The notes: generated by a model from the sequence alone, not told the origin. A stretch of DNA of 64,000 nt from Helicoverpa zea (GCF_022581195.2 NC_061470.1:8370001-8434000), one strand, 5' to 3'; positions 35,201 to 46,762 are shown, counted from the stretch's first letter. A program made the numbers and translations.

Positions 35201-38200
35201 ACTGCGAGTAAGTTCATGCAACGATTTAATTACCGTGATTTTAGTGTAGAAAATAATTTAATACAATCTTTATCTATTTTTCTTGTAAATATAAATAAAG
35301 CGACTGCCCATCTGTCCTCCACAACTGACTGCTTTCCGGCTTCAGACTACCCGTAACGCCTATCAAATATGTCCGAATGACAGCCCGGAACCAACCAACC
35401 AATCTCGTCATGAACATGTCATGACAAGATGATCACCCATGACGATGAATCAAATATGTAAATGACCATGTTAACTCAATCTATATTATGTTTGTTCTAG
35501 TAATAGCATGCGCGGCACTAGCGTTCCTGCTGACGCCGCTGTGCCAGTACGTGGCGGGCGGCGCCCGGGGCGCGGTGTGCGGGCGCTACTCGGCGCCGGA
35601 GCTGGCCGCCGCGCTGCTGGCCGCCGCCATCGTCGCCGTCTGGGTGCTGACCGGCCACTGGCTGCTCATGGACGGTGAGTCTGCACAATAGCATGCTCGG
35701 CACTAGCGTTCCTGCTGCGGGGTGAAACCTTAGATTTCGAGCAAGGATACTGACTGCGCATTGAAACAAGCAAATAGTAGACTCCTCCAGAACAGTTGAG
35801 TAATTAAGGTTAAGAGTTAAATAAATAATTAACTACCAAATTATTGCCCTTGTGTGAGATGACCATATAAAAAGCTGATGTGTCGAAGTTTCAAGAAATA
35901 GGACATAAATTTTAAAAACACGATTTACTTCTGCTTCGGATGGTTGTCAAATCAAATCCCATTTTCAGGCTGCATTGACCTTGATATTCATTCTACAGCT
36001 GCTTTAACGCCAGCATCACTAAACTCACAGTGAAAAGTCGCATTCCGAACAACTTCGCGTTTTTGTATGTTACATATTTCGAATTCACTAAGAAGATTTT
36101 CAATTTCAGCGATGGGCATGGGTCTATGCGTGACGTTCATCGCTTTGATCCGGCTTCCGTCGCTGAAGGTGTCCACGCTACTGCTGACCGGTCTGCTGCT
36201 GTACGACGTCTTCTGGGTCTTCTTCTCCTCATACATATTCACCACCAACGTCATGGTTAAAGTCGCTACAAGGTTAGTTGAAGAATTACATCCTAGAAGA
36301 AAATATATTAACGCAAGACCAACACTAGCAGGGGTAAAAATCTAAACAACAAATAATCCAAAAAAAAGCACAAAAGCAACCATAAATTTATAACATAAAT
36401 TTTTAGCAAATGAATGATTTCTATTTCTATAAAAAAATACACTTTCATGAAAAACTACCAAATGAATTTTTGTGAAACAGTTTTTATGCCAGTCCCTGGA
36501 TAAGCTGGCCAAGTGTTTGGTATAGTTACCGCCAAACTTAATGACTTGATACGCCCACAGGGCCTATAACGCTTATGCCATCCGCTGATAACTAGAAATG
36601 AACTTGTGCGAGTCTCGTGTATTGTTCTGCAAGGCCCATTACACCAACCATTCTTAAAACAAACAAACTGTTTACTACGAATGTTCGCGTTACAAGTTTC
36701 AAAGTAAATAGTTACTTTAGAAAAACAAACGATTGTTATCGGTGATTTTGGCCCTTTTTTTCGATGGCAAAAATCATCAAATGTCGCCTGCCGCTGAGGG
36801 TTAGCAGCGGTGAGGGAGTGTCAGACTTTTACTGACTAAAATCCATCGTATTCCTTCATAAGCCTTTAATGTACTAAGGCCTAAAGTAAGTAAAGTAACT
36901 CTTTCGAACAATCCCGCAGCCCCGGCAGGCTGGGAAGGAACATGAGCCTCAGAGTGGCACAATAGTGAAGTGTACGTTACGTTTCAGGCCGGCGGAGAAT
37001 CCAATGAACGTGGTGGCGCGGCGGCTGCAGCTGGGCGGCGCCATGCGCGACGCGCCCAAGCTGTCGCTGCCCGCCAAGCTCGTCTTCCCCTCCATGCACC
37101 ACCAGGGACACTTCTCCATGCTCGGTCAGTACATACATACACACTTACTGACTGTACCGGTCTTTTAGGGTTACATACTAAAAGGGTTCAACAGGATTCT
37201 GTTACTAAGACTTTGGAATCCGTCTGTTGCTAGCCTTTATGTCACGAACCGTGCTAGTTAGACAGTTAACATTTTCACAGATTACTAAAATACTGAAAAC
37301 TAGAATAAAACAAACATTTCTGAGCCTTCTAGACAATTAACGTGATCATTTTGATAGAACTTGGCTTTTTATTTGTATCTTATTTCATGTATTCACAAAC
37401 ACAATTTAATATTATGTACTATGTGATGTTTCCAGGTCTGGGAGACATAGTGATGCCAGGCTTGCTGCTGTGTTTTGTGCTGCGATACGACGCTTATAAG
37501 AAGGCTACGCTAGTTTGCCAAATGGGACAGGTTCCTGGCCCGAGGTCGATGGTATGTTGAACTTCAATATCTATACATATAATAAATCTGTAAAAAAACT
37601 GAGTCTGTACATTGAATATATTAAAAAAATAATAATTGGGTGGGGTTTAGAAACAGTAATGGAGCACAAATCCAAAAAAAAAATTCTGTCTGTTTGTCTG
37701 TATGTCTGTATGTCTGTATGTCTGTATGTCTGTTTGTTTGTACACGCTAATCTTCCGAACTACTGAACGGATTTCAATGATTTTTTCTTTGTTGTATCAG
37801 TATTAAACCTGGTCATCATATAGGCTATAATTTATCTTCCAAACTTGAAAACCTGATGCAGAACTCCAACAGACCAATAAAACTATAAGAGATACAAATA
37901 TGGTGCCGTGGCAAAAATTGTTTAATTTGATGAGCATTTTCAGCTGAGATAATAAATTTTAAGATCTGGAACACCTGATGTGGAACCCCAAGAGCCCAGC
38001 TTCTCTGTACCATATACAGGTATGACGTTTTAGCAAAAGTTGTTCAAGTTGATAAGCACTTTCTATTGACTTATGCAAATTGAGGATCTAAAACACCTGA
38101 TGTGGAACTCCAGGGGCCCAGCTAGACTATAGCATATAGAGGTATGACGTTTTAGCAAAAGTTGTTCAGTCTGATAAGCACTCTCTGTTGACTTATAAAA

Positions 38201-41200
38201 ATTGAAGATGTAAAACACCTTATGTGGAACTCCAGGAGCCCTGCTAGACTATATGAAGCATATGAAGATATGACGATTTAGCAAAAGTGGTTCAATCTGA
38301 TAAGCACATGATGATTGACGTATAAACATTCAAGATCTGGAACACCTGATGTGGAACTTCAAGAGCAATACTACACTTGAAATGTCTAGAAATGAATGTT
38401 ATGAAATAGGTATGGTGAATCAAAAAAAGTAATTAGTCCGTCTTTTAGATAACCCTAAAATAATGGACACGCATTTTTCTTTTCTCTCTCTCACAAACAA
38501 ATAATAACGAAGATACAACAACGCTTGAATTTCGTGTTAAGTCACTGTTTAGTACAAATTTTACATACCTAGACGTGGCGTCACGAGCCCCCACTCTCTA
38601 ACTTTGTTGCGTTATATCTCATTATTATTTTGTATGTCTCTTCCAGACCTCGGGACTACAGAGTTCCGAATTTTTGGGAGGCAAACGTGGGGCCAAAGCC
38701 AACACGCTGAAGCCCTTTTGAGACAACTTTGATGAAATGGTGACACAAAACCAACGATTATCCCTTTATACACTATAGAAATGAACCCAAGGACAATCCC
38801 CGGTGGACGTCGTTAAAAAAAAGACAATCCCCGGTTCTGTACTAAACTATTGCTAACTATGGAGGAAAACTACTTGGGCTATTGTGATGGGATGTTAGTG
38901 GATGACAATGTATTAGGTACATGTAAAAACGGCAGGTGGAGACTCGCCACCTCACTTACTGGGCCCCCGGGAACCAGTCACTGAATAGCAACAAGAGGGC
39001 AACAGGGACATGAGCGGCTGAAGGGTGAGGACACCTCGGCGGACTTTAAACGCAGATTACGCGCTCCCTGTGCTTACCATGAGGCACCTACCCTCCGAGC
39101 AGGGCTACTAATCCTGCTCTAGCGACTCCACTCTGGACGGCCAAGCCAAGCCAGAGGCGTGAGACCTACCCCCGTCATGGTTCACTCCGACGGGCCGGAG
39201 ATGGGGGACAGTATACACTCCCTGGAGAACTCAGTATATATAGCCCCGCGGGGTACTACTCCCCGTCATCAGCCTCAGATGTCCTGCGGTGCCTATATCT
39301 GATTATTATTGTCGTTATTATCTCAAGAGCCTTTGTCCCAATTATGTTAGGGTCGACTTCCTGTCACGATGCAACTGAGTACCAGTGTTTTACAAGGAGC
39401 GACTGCCTATCTGACCTCCACAACCCGGTTAACCGCTCAACCCAACACCCCTTGGTAAGACTTACTGGCTTCTGACTACCCATAACGACTGCCAAGAATG
39501 TTCAATGACAATCAGAACCTACAGTTTAACATCCAAATAACGGTCATTGGTATCCAAAATATACGTAGAAAGTACATACGAACTTAGAAAAGTTGCATTG
39601 GCAGGCACTTGCCAGACCTGGAATCAAAGACACACGCTCATACTTGAGAGATTGGTTCTCTACCCAATAAACCACCACGAATTCCACTAAGTCACCACGA
39701 CTTTGTCATCTATTTAATGTTTTTTTACGTAATAATACGTGTAATATTTTTGCCACACACAACTTAAATGCGCGACTAATTAGAATCACTACTTTTATCC
39801 CTATGGTCACGGCTATTGCGACTATTCAGATCTTTGATTTTACTGACCCCGTAGTCGCTGGCATAAGGGACAGGATCCGCGTACGAAGTCGCGGGCAGAA
39901 GCTAGTTTCTAATAATATATAAACCTTTTTTAGTAAATATAGATTTAGTTTACGTTGAAATAATGTACAGTTTGTGTAAATTACAAAATAAAATATATAA
40001 CCCATTAAACAATATTTTTGCCTATCTACTTGAATTTATTTCATTAGCATAATGCTAATAAAAGAAATATTTTACACCTTCCAGTTTAGTTTCGTACAGT
40101 GAGTATTAACATGCATTTTACCTGATATACTAATGTTTTGCCTAAACAAGCTTCTTTGGTTAATAATAAACACAGTTCACATCAAATAACCGTTCCGTTG
40201 AAGCCGAAATCAGTCTAGTAACTTAGGTGACTTTACAGTGTAAACAAAAAATTTTTCCCTTTTATAGTATATATATGAAAGTGAAGGAATAGTGAGTGCA
40301 GCGCCAATTCTTGTGCACTATAATATGTCCTGCGCAGCTGGCTGATCTCTTTATATATGAGGACAGCCGCCGTGGCCGAAATCGAATGTGGACGTATTAT
40401 TTTTATTATGTATAGAAAACACATTCAGTTGCTTGATATGTGTGTCGTGTGCAGGGTTCCCGGCTGACGTACTTCCACTGCTCGCTGCTGGGCTACTTCC
40501 TGGGGCTGCTGACGGCGACGGTGTCGGCCGAGGTGTTCAAGGCGGCGCAGCCCGCGCTGCTCTACCTCGTGCCCTTCACGCTGCTGCCGCTGCTCACCAT
40601 GGCTTATGTTAAAGTAATCTATACATATAATAAAATGATAGGAAAGTCAAAACTGTACATTGAATATTTTTTTTAACGAATACTTGGGGGGTGATCCATA
40701 ATCGATTCTGAACCCAAATATGTAGTTTTTAGATTTTTTGTCTGTATGTCTATTTGTCTGTATGTTTGTCCCGGATAAACTCAAAAAGTACTGCATGGAT
40801 TTAAATCAAATTTTGCATGACTATTACCTGGGGGCCGGTTCAACACATAGGCTATATATTATCACGCTATCAACTACGGGGGTTGAGCAATGAATGATTA
40901 AATAAACGAAATTGGAAATTCTATGTTGTTCACGCAGACGAAGTCGCGGGCAACAGCTAGTGACTAATATATTTACTCACTTCCGTCCGCGGATTCACCC
41001 GCGTGATGTGTTGATAAAATGTTGATAAAAAGTAGCCTATGTGTTAATCCAGGATATCACTTATCTACATACCAAATTTCAATAAAATCGGTGCAGCCGT
41101 TTTTGCATGAAAGAATAAAAAACATACATTCTCACAAACTTTCACATTTATAATACTTATTTTTCAAATATTATGTAAAATTTTCTTTAAAGCGAGATAA

Positions 41201-41653
41201 GGAAGGAAGGAGGTCATTATGTATAGTAATCTAGTATTGTTGAAATATTCAAGAAGGCATTATGGTAGTGTTGTTTGCATTAATAAAAGAATTTGACTTT
41301 AAATAAATGTTCAGTGTTACTTCAACTTGAAGTCACACTGAACATTTATTTAAAGTATAAATGTGAAAGTTTGTGAGAATGTATGTTTTTTATTCTTTCA
41401 TGCAAAAACGGCTGCACCGCTTCAACATGGGTATGAAAAAATTGCGGAATTTATGCACAGCAAGTGTAGGCTACATACTACTCTCCACATGGAGTTCATA
41501 TAAAAGTTATAAAATAAAGGCTTTCTGACGAGTTCGAAACCAATCTGCTTTTAACACCGCAATATTTTGTTACAGGGAGATCTCAGAAGAATGTGGAGTG
41601 AGCCGTTCATAGCGCCGCCGGCCGGCAAGGCGGGCGCCGACTTCGACGTGTGA
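32275..41653 (+). CDS. SPPL3: Signal peptide peptidase-like 3 (SPPL3)
   Basis: SPPL3 is a Golgi multipass GxGD aspartyl protease that cleaves type II membrane proteins such as glycosyltransferases. Nine coding exons (32275-32345, 33860-34014, 35088-35207, 35501-35674, 36110-36272, 36988-37124, 37436-37551, 40455-40613, 41576-41653) join in frame to 390 aa, close to the mammalian length. Catalytic motifs are YD (Y205-D206, in LLLYDVFWVF), GLGD with D277 split by the exon 6/7 border, and P345-A346-L347 in QPALLYLVP. The N-terminus KWAYSIMDSSKVS and the end GDLRRMWSEPF are family signatures. Residues about 45-75 are a charged RE/ER-rich loop. An acceptor at 32200-32201 implies an upstream non-coding exon. 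Helitrons lie right behind the donors of exons 7 and 8. The first ATG (32275) is preferred over the in-frame ATG 21 nt on. Confidence 0.96.
35300..35395 (-). repeat. SINE fragment (antisense)
   Basis: cgactgccc.tctg.cctccacaac and gcttc.gactacccgtaacg match the middle of the antisense SINE at 39390-39500. It is a truncated copy in SPPL3 intron 3. Confidence 0.6.
36797..36937 (+). repeat. Dispersed repeat (other copy at 14741-14868)
   Basis: It shares agcagcggtgagggagtg, ttttactgactaaaa and acaatcccgcagccc with the copy in AIFM3 intron 3. It lies in SPPL3 intron 5. Confidence 0.6.
37853..38366 (+). repeat. Tandem array, about 4.2 units of about 122 bp
   Basis: Units begin acctgatg(t/c)(g/a)gaac(t/c)cc and contain gacg.tttagcaaaagt, ttcaa.(t)tgataagca and (gat)ct(g/a)(g/a)aac. 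Starts are near 37853, 37975, 38096, 38217 and a partial at 38346. The middle units are closest to each other. It lies within the larger Helitron. Confidence 0.8.
38440..38640. repeat. Possible interspersed repeat upstream of exon-like segment
   Basis: The block ataatggacacgcattttt...cgtcacgagcccccact looks like moth repetitive DNA that I recall but cannot verify here. It precedes the acceptor-like tract at 38620-38646. Confidence 0.3.
38647..38721 (+). other. Exon-like segment, possible alternative last exon of SPPL3
   Basis: A good acceptor (ttttgtatgtctcttccag) ends at 38646, followed by an open frame of 24 codons and TGA at 38719-38721. It is in phase with exon 7 (phase 0). The peptide starts TSGLQSSEFLGG and ends NTLKPF. 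Using it would stop the protein before the PAL motif and the last membrane segments. It lies inside the Helitron interval, so it could also be chance or captured DNA. Confidence 0.35.
38938..39300 (-). repeat. GC-rich repeat, probably non-LTR retrotransposon fragment
   Basis: This GC-rich segment (ggtggagactcgccacctc ... ccccgcggggtactactcc) stands out from its surroundings. Part of its reverse complement matches 27270-27330. There is no convincing frame. The family assignment is a guess from memory of moth repeats. Confidence 0.4.
39305..39702 (-). mobile_element. tRNA-derived SINE, longer antisense copy
   Basis: Reading minus, it matches the SINE at 7443-7662 at both ends (aagttgcattgg, cataattggg, cttgagag). 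It also contains a middle block of about 150 bp that is missing from that copy. The tail on plus is attattattgtcgttatta. Target duplications are not clear. Confidence 0.7.
40618..40960 (+). mobile_element. Non-autonomous Helitron, 343 bp, at SPPL3 exon 8 donor
   Basis: It starts tctatacatataataaa after A40617 and ends gaagtcgcgggcaacagctag before T40961, a textbook A|TC...CTAG|T insertion. It includes tctgtatg-type repeats and gcatggattt. Only four intron bases (gtaa) separate exon 8 from the insertion. Confidence 0.85.
40970..41165 (+). repeat. RTE-like LINE/SINE 3' fragment
   Basis: Sequence such as cacttccgtccgcgga, agtagcctatgtgttaatcc and accaaatttcaataaaatcgg resembles abundant moth repeats. 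Part (about 41092-41160) recurs inverted at 41352-41415. It follows the Helitron directly in SPPL3 intron 8. Confidence 0.6.
41296..41356. repeat. 61-bp near-perfect palindrome
   Basis: The 22-bp arms actttaaataaatgttcagt.. and their reverse complement are exact. The centre acttcaacttgaagt continues the pairing, leaving one mismatched pair and a single central base. It lies in SPPL3 intron 8 between inverted repeat fragments. Confidence 0.85.
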
Positions 41654-44223
41654 CCGCCGCGACGCGACCTGCTGCTCGCCTAGGCGGCGCTACACCCTGT
41701 ACAGTTAGACACACTCCCACGACAACACATCACATAGTATTACTCCTTCTCGATGTGTCAATAGCGACCACTCTACCATGGAGAATTAAATCTCTAGCTG
41801 AGATGTCATAATGGAAAATTTTCTAAACAAAGTAGCACGCAAAATATTGTTCTTCAGGGGACGGGGATCGTTACTGTCTCTGTCTTCAGACTCCTTTCAG
41901 TCCCGCCCATGCTTTGTAATACCAAAAATCGTTAACAGATGTCTCAAAAAACTCGTGAGATGTGTCGTGAGTTCGCTCGTAACTGATCGTTTTGGTCATG
42001 CCCACCGTACGTATTTGACCTAGTAGAATTCGCCTGACCTAACTACATTATGGCATCTCCGCTCATCTTTCCTTCCTCCGTGCACTATACGTATATATTC
42101 GCTGACTGTAACTAACTGTACATGCAGCCCTGGGCCACACGTGACTTCATGTGTTTATTATTATTATTATAAAGACATAAGTTGTACTTTTTAGGTTAGT
42201 CGATACGCTTTTGTTTCGTTAGTTAAATGTTAAGTTGGAAGTTACAGCACAGGGTGACTTGCTGTCTACGAGCTAACTGTGAAGTGATCAGCAACAGTGC
42301 GAGAGATTTTGATAATCTTTCATTCAATTACACTATGACAGTAATACAATTGGTATTTCGGAAATACTCAGTCGTAGCATTTGATGAATTTTATATCTCA
42401 CTTTTTTATGTTGTAATAGAAGCAAACATACTGTACGCCAAGATGATATAAACCTTGATACTGCATATTATAATAACTTGATGGTTGAGTAACCCAAACC
42501 GACTGTGTAACAGTAGCATAAGTAGTGATAGAGCAGTTTACGCACTGACGCACACAATAAATACGTATTTGAAATAGTATTCGAGGTTTATATCAGCTTG
42601 GCCAATCGTTTTCGTTGACAGTATAATATTTAAAGAGCCGCATGAACAGATACACTTTTTTTGTAGGTCTGGTTGATAATATAAGTTAGATCTTCTAAGA
42701 ATCTCATTTTTACTTTACACTGATACGTAATCATTTTATAGAAGTGTTTATTTGAATAAAGATCAAATTTAGTAATCCCCACATCAAATATAAATGTAAT
42801 TTGTTTGGAGAATGGTCATCCATCATTATTTTCAATGATCAATCTTTGTTGTCACTGCCTTAGACTGATGTTTTCAATGAAGATGTTTTCTATATGTTGA
42901 ATGGAGTATTATAGACAAATGTTAGACTAAAATATTAGAATATAAGCTACTAACTATTGTTGTTATTATTATAACAACTGTATTGTTGTTGTAAATTATT
43001 TGATTGAATTTAATAAAAGATGTTAAGACATTACATCGTAAGAGGTATACTTGGTATGTGTGATTTAATTTTTATAACGATTTATAACATTTTTAATTTT
43101 GGATTTATTTTTAATAGTTTTATTTTGTACTAAGTGGTTATCAATGATAAGTTTACTGTGTGCGAGCTAAATACTATTAACATGGAGCAGTATTCTGACA
43201 AAAGTGATGTAAAATAATTATTGAGGCTTAATTTTATGAAGTAACAGTGAAACATATGAATTTGCTGATGTCTATCACATAGATCTTAATTTAATTTGAA
43301 AATATCTTGCTTTGTGTTTTCAATGTAAAGTGTAACCAAATAGTTTTGGTGTATTTTATAGATATTTATATAAATAGTCACTGAAGTTTTCTCATTGATG
43401 TACATAACTATGTGAAATTAATATTAAGATTGATGTTCCATTATTTGCGTCACTGTTTCATCTCATCATTGATCTTGAGACTATTAATGTAAATATAAAA
43501 TGCCCACACAATTCATTACCTGCCAAAATTTGGAAAATTGCATTTAATATTTTTATATGTATCTGTGGGAGTATTTTATATTGCTATAAATACTTAATAA
43601 AAATATTAGATGGAAGTAAAATCGATTTTCATTCTGTTTTCTGCATCAAAAAACTTTAACTTTTTTGGCAGTGGCCATCTACTAGGTACTTCTAAACTTT
43701 GAACGATTCCCTGCCTCCAATTTCAACCCAGAGCCAACACCTTCAATGTAAGTAAAGGCTATTCTTAATTATGGGAAGGGTTAGGTTAGATAATTAACAT
43801 TTATATCTTTATTTACTATAATTAAGTTATTACATCCAGATACATCCTTCTATTCTTGTGGATCTTTTACTTCAATAGATAGTTTACTTAAACTCGCCCA
43901 TTTTAGGAAACTCCCAACTAAATTAAAATCAGTTCATCTGTTTGGGAAGTACAATACCCCTGATGGATGGACATTGAATTTATAAGAGCATAGTTTTTCT
44001 GTCAGCGTTTAAAACTACAATAAACCAACTGCATCTTCATAGGCATATTGGGTAAAGGAAGGTTGCACAATATCCATTTTATATAATGCAATGGTAAGAT
44101 TCAATTGATTTGATCAAATTATGCAATTTTCAAACACTAAATTCATGTTCTAAAAGTTGCAACATTTTGAAAAACTGTGTTGTTGGGAAAGACGAAATAA
44201 TTACCACAAATTATTAAATAATA
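41654..44223. other. SPPL3 3' UTR and convergent intergenic region
   Basis: No further coding region is supported. It probably contains a long SPPL3 3' UTR; aataaa occurs at 43012-43017 and again near 43597. CCDC86 converges from the right and ends at 44224. The short frames at 41811-42023 and 42227-42451 do not look like proteins. Confidence 0.5.
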
Positions 44224-44853
44224 TTATTTATTGGCTTCAATTTGCTTATTAGTGTCACGTTTTTCAATGAATCGTAGTTGTTTCTTCCTCATTCTCTTCA
44301 GCTTAGCTGTGTTCGTGATAACTTGGACTACTTCTGCTTTACGTTTGTTTTCCTCGGCGCGTTGTAAGTTCTGTCGCCGCCGTTCCTTCCTGTTCAGTTC
44401 CTTCTGTTTAATTTCTTCTAACAATTGTTTAGATAGCTCTTTCGTTTTCTGTAGCTCTGCACGCAATGCCTTTTTCCTTTCAAAGCTGTTTCTAAGTCCC
44501 TTTGTTTTGTTAATATTTGAAAACCTGAAAATAATACGTAGCTGGTGAGAAATATATAGGTGAAAGTGTTGATTTAAAAAAACACGTTTTAGGTTATGAA
44601 AGTTAGTAAACAATGAGGAAAGGTAAGAGTTATCAAATTCAAATACTTTGTTATAAGATACTTACTTTTCCTTTTGAGATTTCCAAAATCTTCCAGATTT
44701 GGGAAGGCCTCTTATGTTTTCTGGTTTAGTTGACGATGATTTTTCTTTCTGTTTATTATCTTCATCTTCGTTTTCTGGTTTTTCAGTATTATTCTGTTTT
44801 TTTGTTATATTTGCCACTATCGCGAGGACCTGGTTATGGGTATCTTCAGCCAT
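44224..44853 (-). CDS. CCDC86: CCDC86/Cgr1-family nucleolar protein
   Basis: Two exons, 44666-44853 (ATG at 44853) and 44224-44524 (stop TAA at 44224), join with phase 2 and give 162 aa. Family members are nucleolar, coiled-coil, highly basic proteins linked to rRNA processing and large-subunit assembly (yeast Cgr1). Diagnostic segments are GLPKSGRFWK at the exon 1 end, a long Lys/Arg/Glu helix (about 75-125), and the conserved C-terminal block KAEVVQVITN, AKLKRMRKKQLRFIEKRDT. The N-terminus is acidic and low complexity. The insect form is much shorter than human CCDC86, which has a long extra N-terminus. It is head to head with ARPC3. Confidence 0.9.
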
Positions 44854-45378
44854 GTTAAAAAGTTAATGCATTAAATTAGTCCGAAGAAAATACTACACGC
44901 AATTCACACAATAAAATATAATCACAATTTAAAAACCACATGTAGGTACTATCCACGCACGACACTGTTGTATGACACATGACTGACAGTGTCATCATAT
45001 TGATTTCGACGTTGACAGAATTGATATTTTCACTAAAAAAATTGCACAGATTTGTGAGGAAAAACCACAGTTAAGTTATTTTAGTGATATACTGTGCCCG
45101 AAATTGACAGTAGCTAGCTGTCGTTCGTTCGTTGACATATTTTTATCGGTGAAGAGCAAAGAAGGAAGTGATTCATTTTATGATTTCCTTACTCAAGAAA
45201 GTTTGGAAATAAAATAGTTAAATGAGAAATATTTATCTTCAGTGAATAACTCTCTATCGTACTCATAAATAGCCGATAGTTTTCGGTTGCAGAGAAGTAG
45301 GGGAAGTAAACTGAACGAGACCAACGCAGTCACAGTATTATTTTGTTTTGCTGAAAATAATAAGTAATCCCAACGAAA
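44854..45378. promoter_or_regulatory. Shared divergent promoter region of CCDC86 and ARPC3
   Basis: Start codons are 525 bp apart on opposite strands. An inverted pair gacactgt...acagtgtc lies at about 44961-44993. No TATA box is evident. The function is inferred from arrangement. Confidence 0.5.
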
Positions 45379-46242
45379 ATGCCCGTAAGTTCGTAAAAGT
45401 AGTTCTAATTCTCAATATTATTTCAGTAGCATTGTTCTGAGTAATAAACTACAACTATTTCCTTATAGGCTTATCACTCAACGTTGACGGACTACACCCA
45501 ATCAGTTGGCAATCTGGCGCTCCTTCCAATACGAACAACTTTCAGAGGTCCGGCTCCTATCAGTCCGAAGATTGAATTGGATGTTATCGACGAAGCTCTC
45601 AATTACTTCAAAGCAAATGTCTTTTTTAGGTTTTATGAGATCAAGGTAAGAACTTTAACTGGTTTCAAACAATTTCTTTAAAACACTGGAAGCAGGAATA
45701 ACCACGAGTTTTCTTTCAGTCTGATGCTGACAGAGTCCTGATTTACCTCACTTTGTACATCTCTGAATGCCTGAAGCGGCTCCAGAAATGTTCAAACAAG
45801 AATCAGGGACAGCAAGAAATGTATATGCTGGCCATATCCAAGTTTGATATCCCTGGGGAGTATGGTTTTCCTCTGAACTCTGTGTATGCTAAGCCTACCA
45901 GTACTCAGGAAGCAGGTATGTTTCAAAAACATTTTTTTTAATTTATTTTGATAGAAAGTGATAAGGAGATAATGTTGTTTTTGTGATTTCAGACTTGATG
46001 AGACAGTATTTACAGCAGTTGAGACATGAGACTGGTGCTCGTGTTTGTGAGAAGGTATGCAGTTAACAAAACAATTATATCATTTCATTGTTTGAACTAA
46101 AACAATTAGGATAATGGTAATTAATATGCCCAATATTTTGTTTTAGGTCTTTGCTACAGAAGATGGTAAGCCAAGCAAGTGGTGGCTCTGCTTCGCCAAG
46201 AGGAAATTCATGGACAAGTCACTGTCAGGCCCTGGACAATAG
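45379..46242 (+). CDS. Arpc3: Actin-related protein 2/3 complex subunit 3 (ARPC3, p21)
   Basis: Five exons (45379-45384, 45469-45645, 45720-45915, 45993-46054, 46147-46242) join in frame to 178 aa, the usual family length. The subunit is part of the seven-protein Arp2/3 complex that nucleates branched actin filaments. The first exon encodes only Met-Pro and is followed by AYHSTLTDYTQ. Family segments include NLALLPIRTTFRGPAP, DEALNYFKANVFFRFYEIK, a YISECLKRLQKC helix, FDIPGEYGFPLNSVY, and the end KPSKWWLCFAKRKFMDKSL. The poly(A) signal aataaa at 46509-46514 closes a short 3' UTR that meets the 3' end of the convergent SCAD gene. Confidence 0.97.
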
Positions 46243-46762
46243 ACAGAGCACACCAAAGTTAGCATTTATTTACCCTTTACACATTTATTACGATGTTTGA
46301 TAAAAAATCATTCCAAAATTTTGATACTTGTCACAATGGTGCATTGATATTTGTAATATTGAATGTGCTACTTATCTAATATTACTGATGTCTATTTAAA
46401 ACACTTCTCTATCAGCATTTTGTTTATATCAGCCTAAATAGTTCAGCTAAAAAAGTATAACAGTATTTTAAGATTTATTATTTTGATTAAATGAAGTATC
46501 GAGGAATCAATAAAGTAACCAATTAATATTTAAGTATTTTATTATTTCATCAAATGTGTAAATATATATAGTAAATACAATTTGAATATTCTTGTACAGA
46601 GACTCTAAAAAATATACACATAATATGGTTCAAAATATACTTTAGCTGCTAAACATGAGGTTGGTAAAATTGACTAAAAAAGGGGTAATAAAACAGTCTT
46701 ACACTTACAACTACAGTTACACTTAATACACTGAGTGAGTCAATCATGCTGTATCATAGATA

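Larger units (their letters stand above)
37570..39905 (+). mobile_element. Helitron (or nested pair), about 2.3 kb, in SPPL3 intron 7
   Basis: The 5' end tctatacatataataaa follows an A; the 3' end gaagtcgcgggcagaagctag is followed by T. The same termini bound the short Helitron at 40618-40960, fitting A|TC...CTAG|T insertion. Inside are a run of tctgtatg repeats (about 37687-37740), a 122-bp tandem array, an exon-like segment, a GC-rich repeat and an antisense SINE. No Rep/helicase frame is visible. It may be one element with later insertions, or two separate fragments. Confidence 0.6.

Noticed and set aside
35518..35769. Minus-strand frame across SPPL3 exon 4
   Set aside because: It is the antisense shadow of a GC-rich exon whose sense frame encodes membrane segments.
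37687..37740. Short regular repeats (tctgtatg) as a possible CRISPR-like array
   Set aside because: These are simple tandem repeats without spacers inside a Helitron in a eukaryotic genome.
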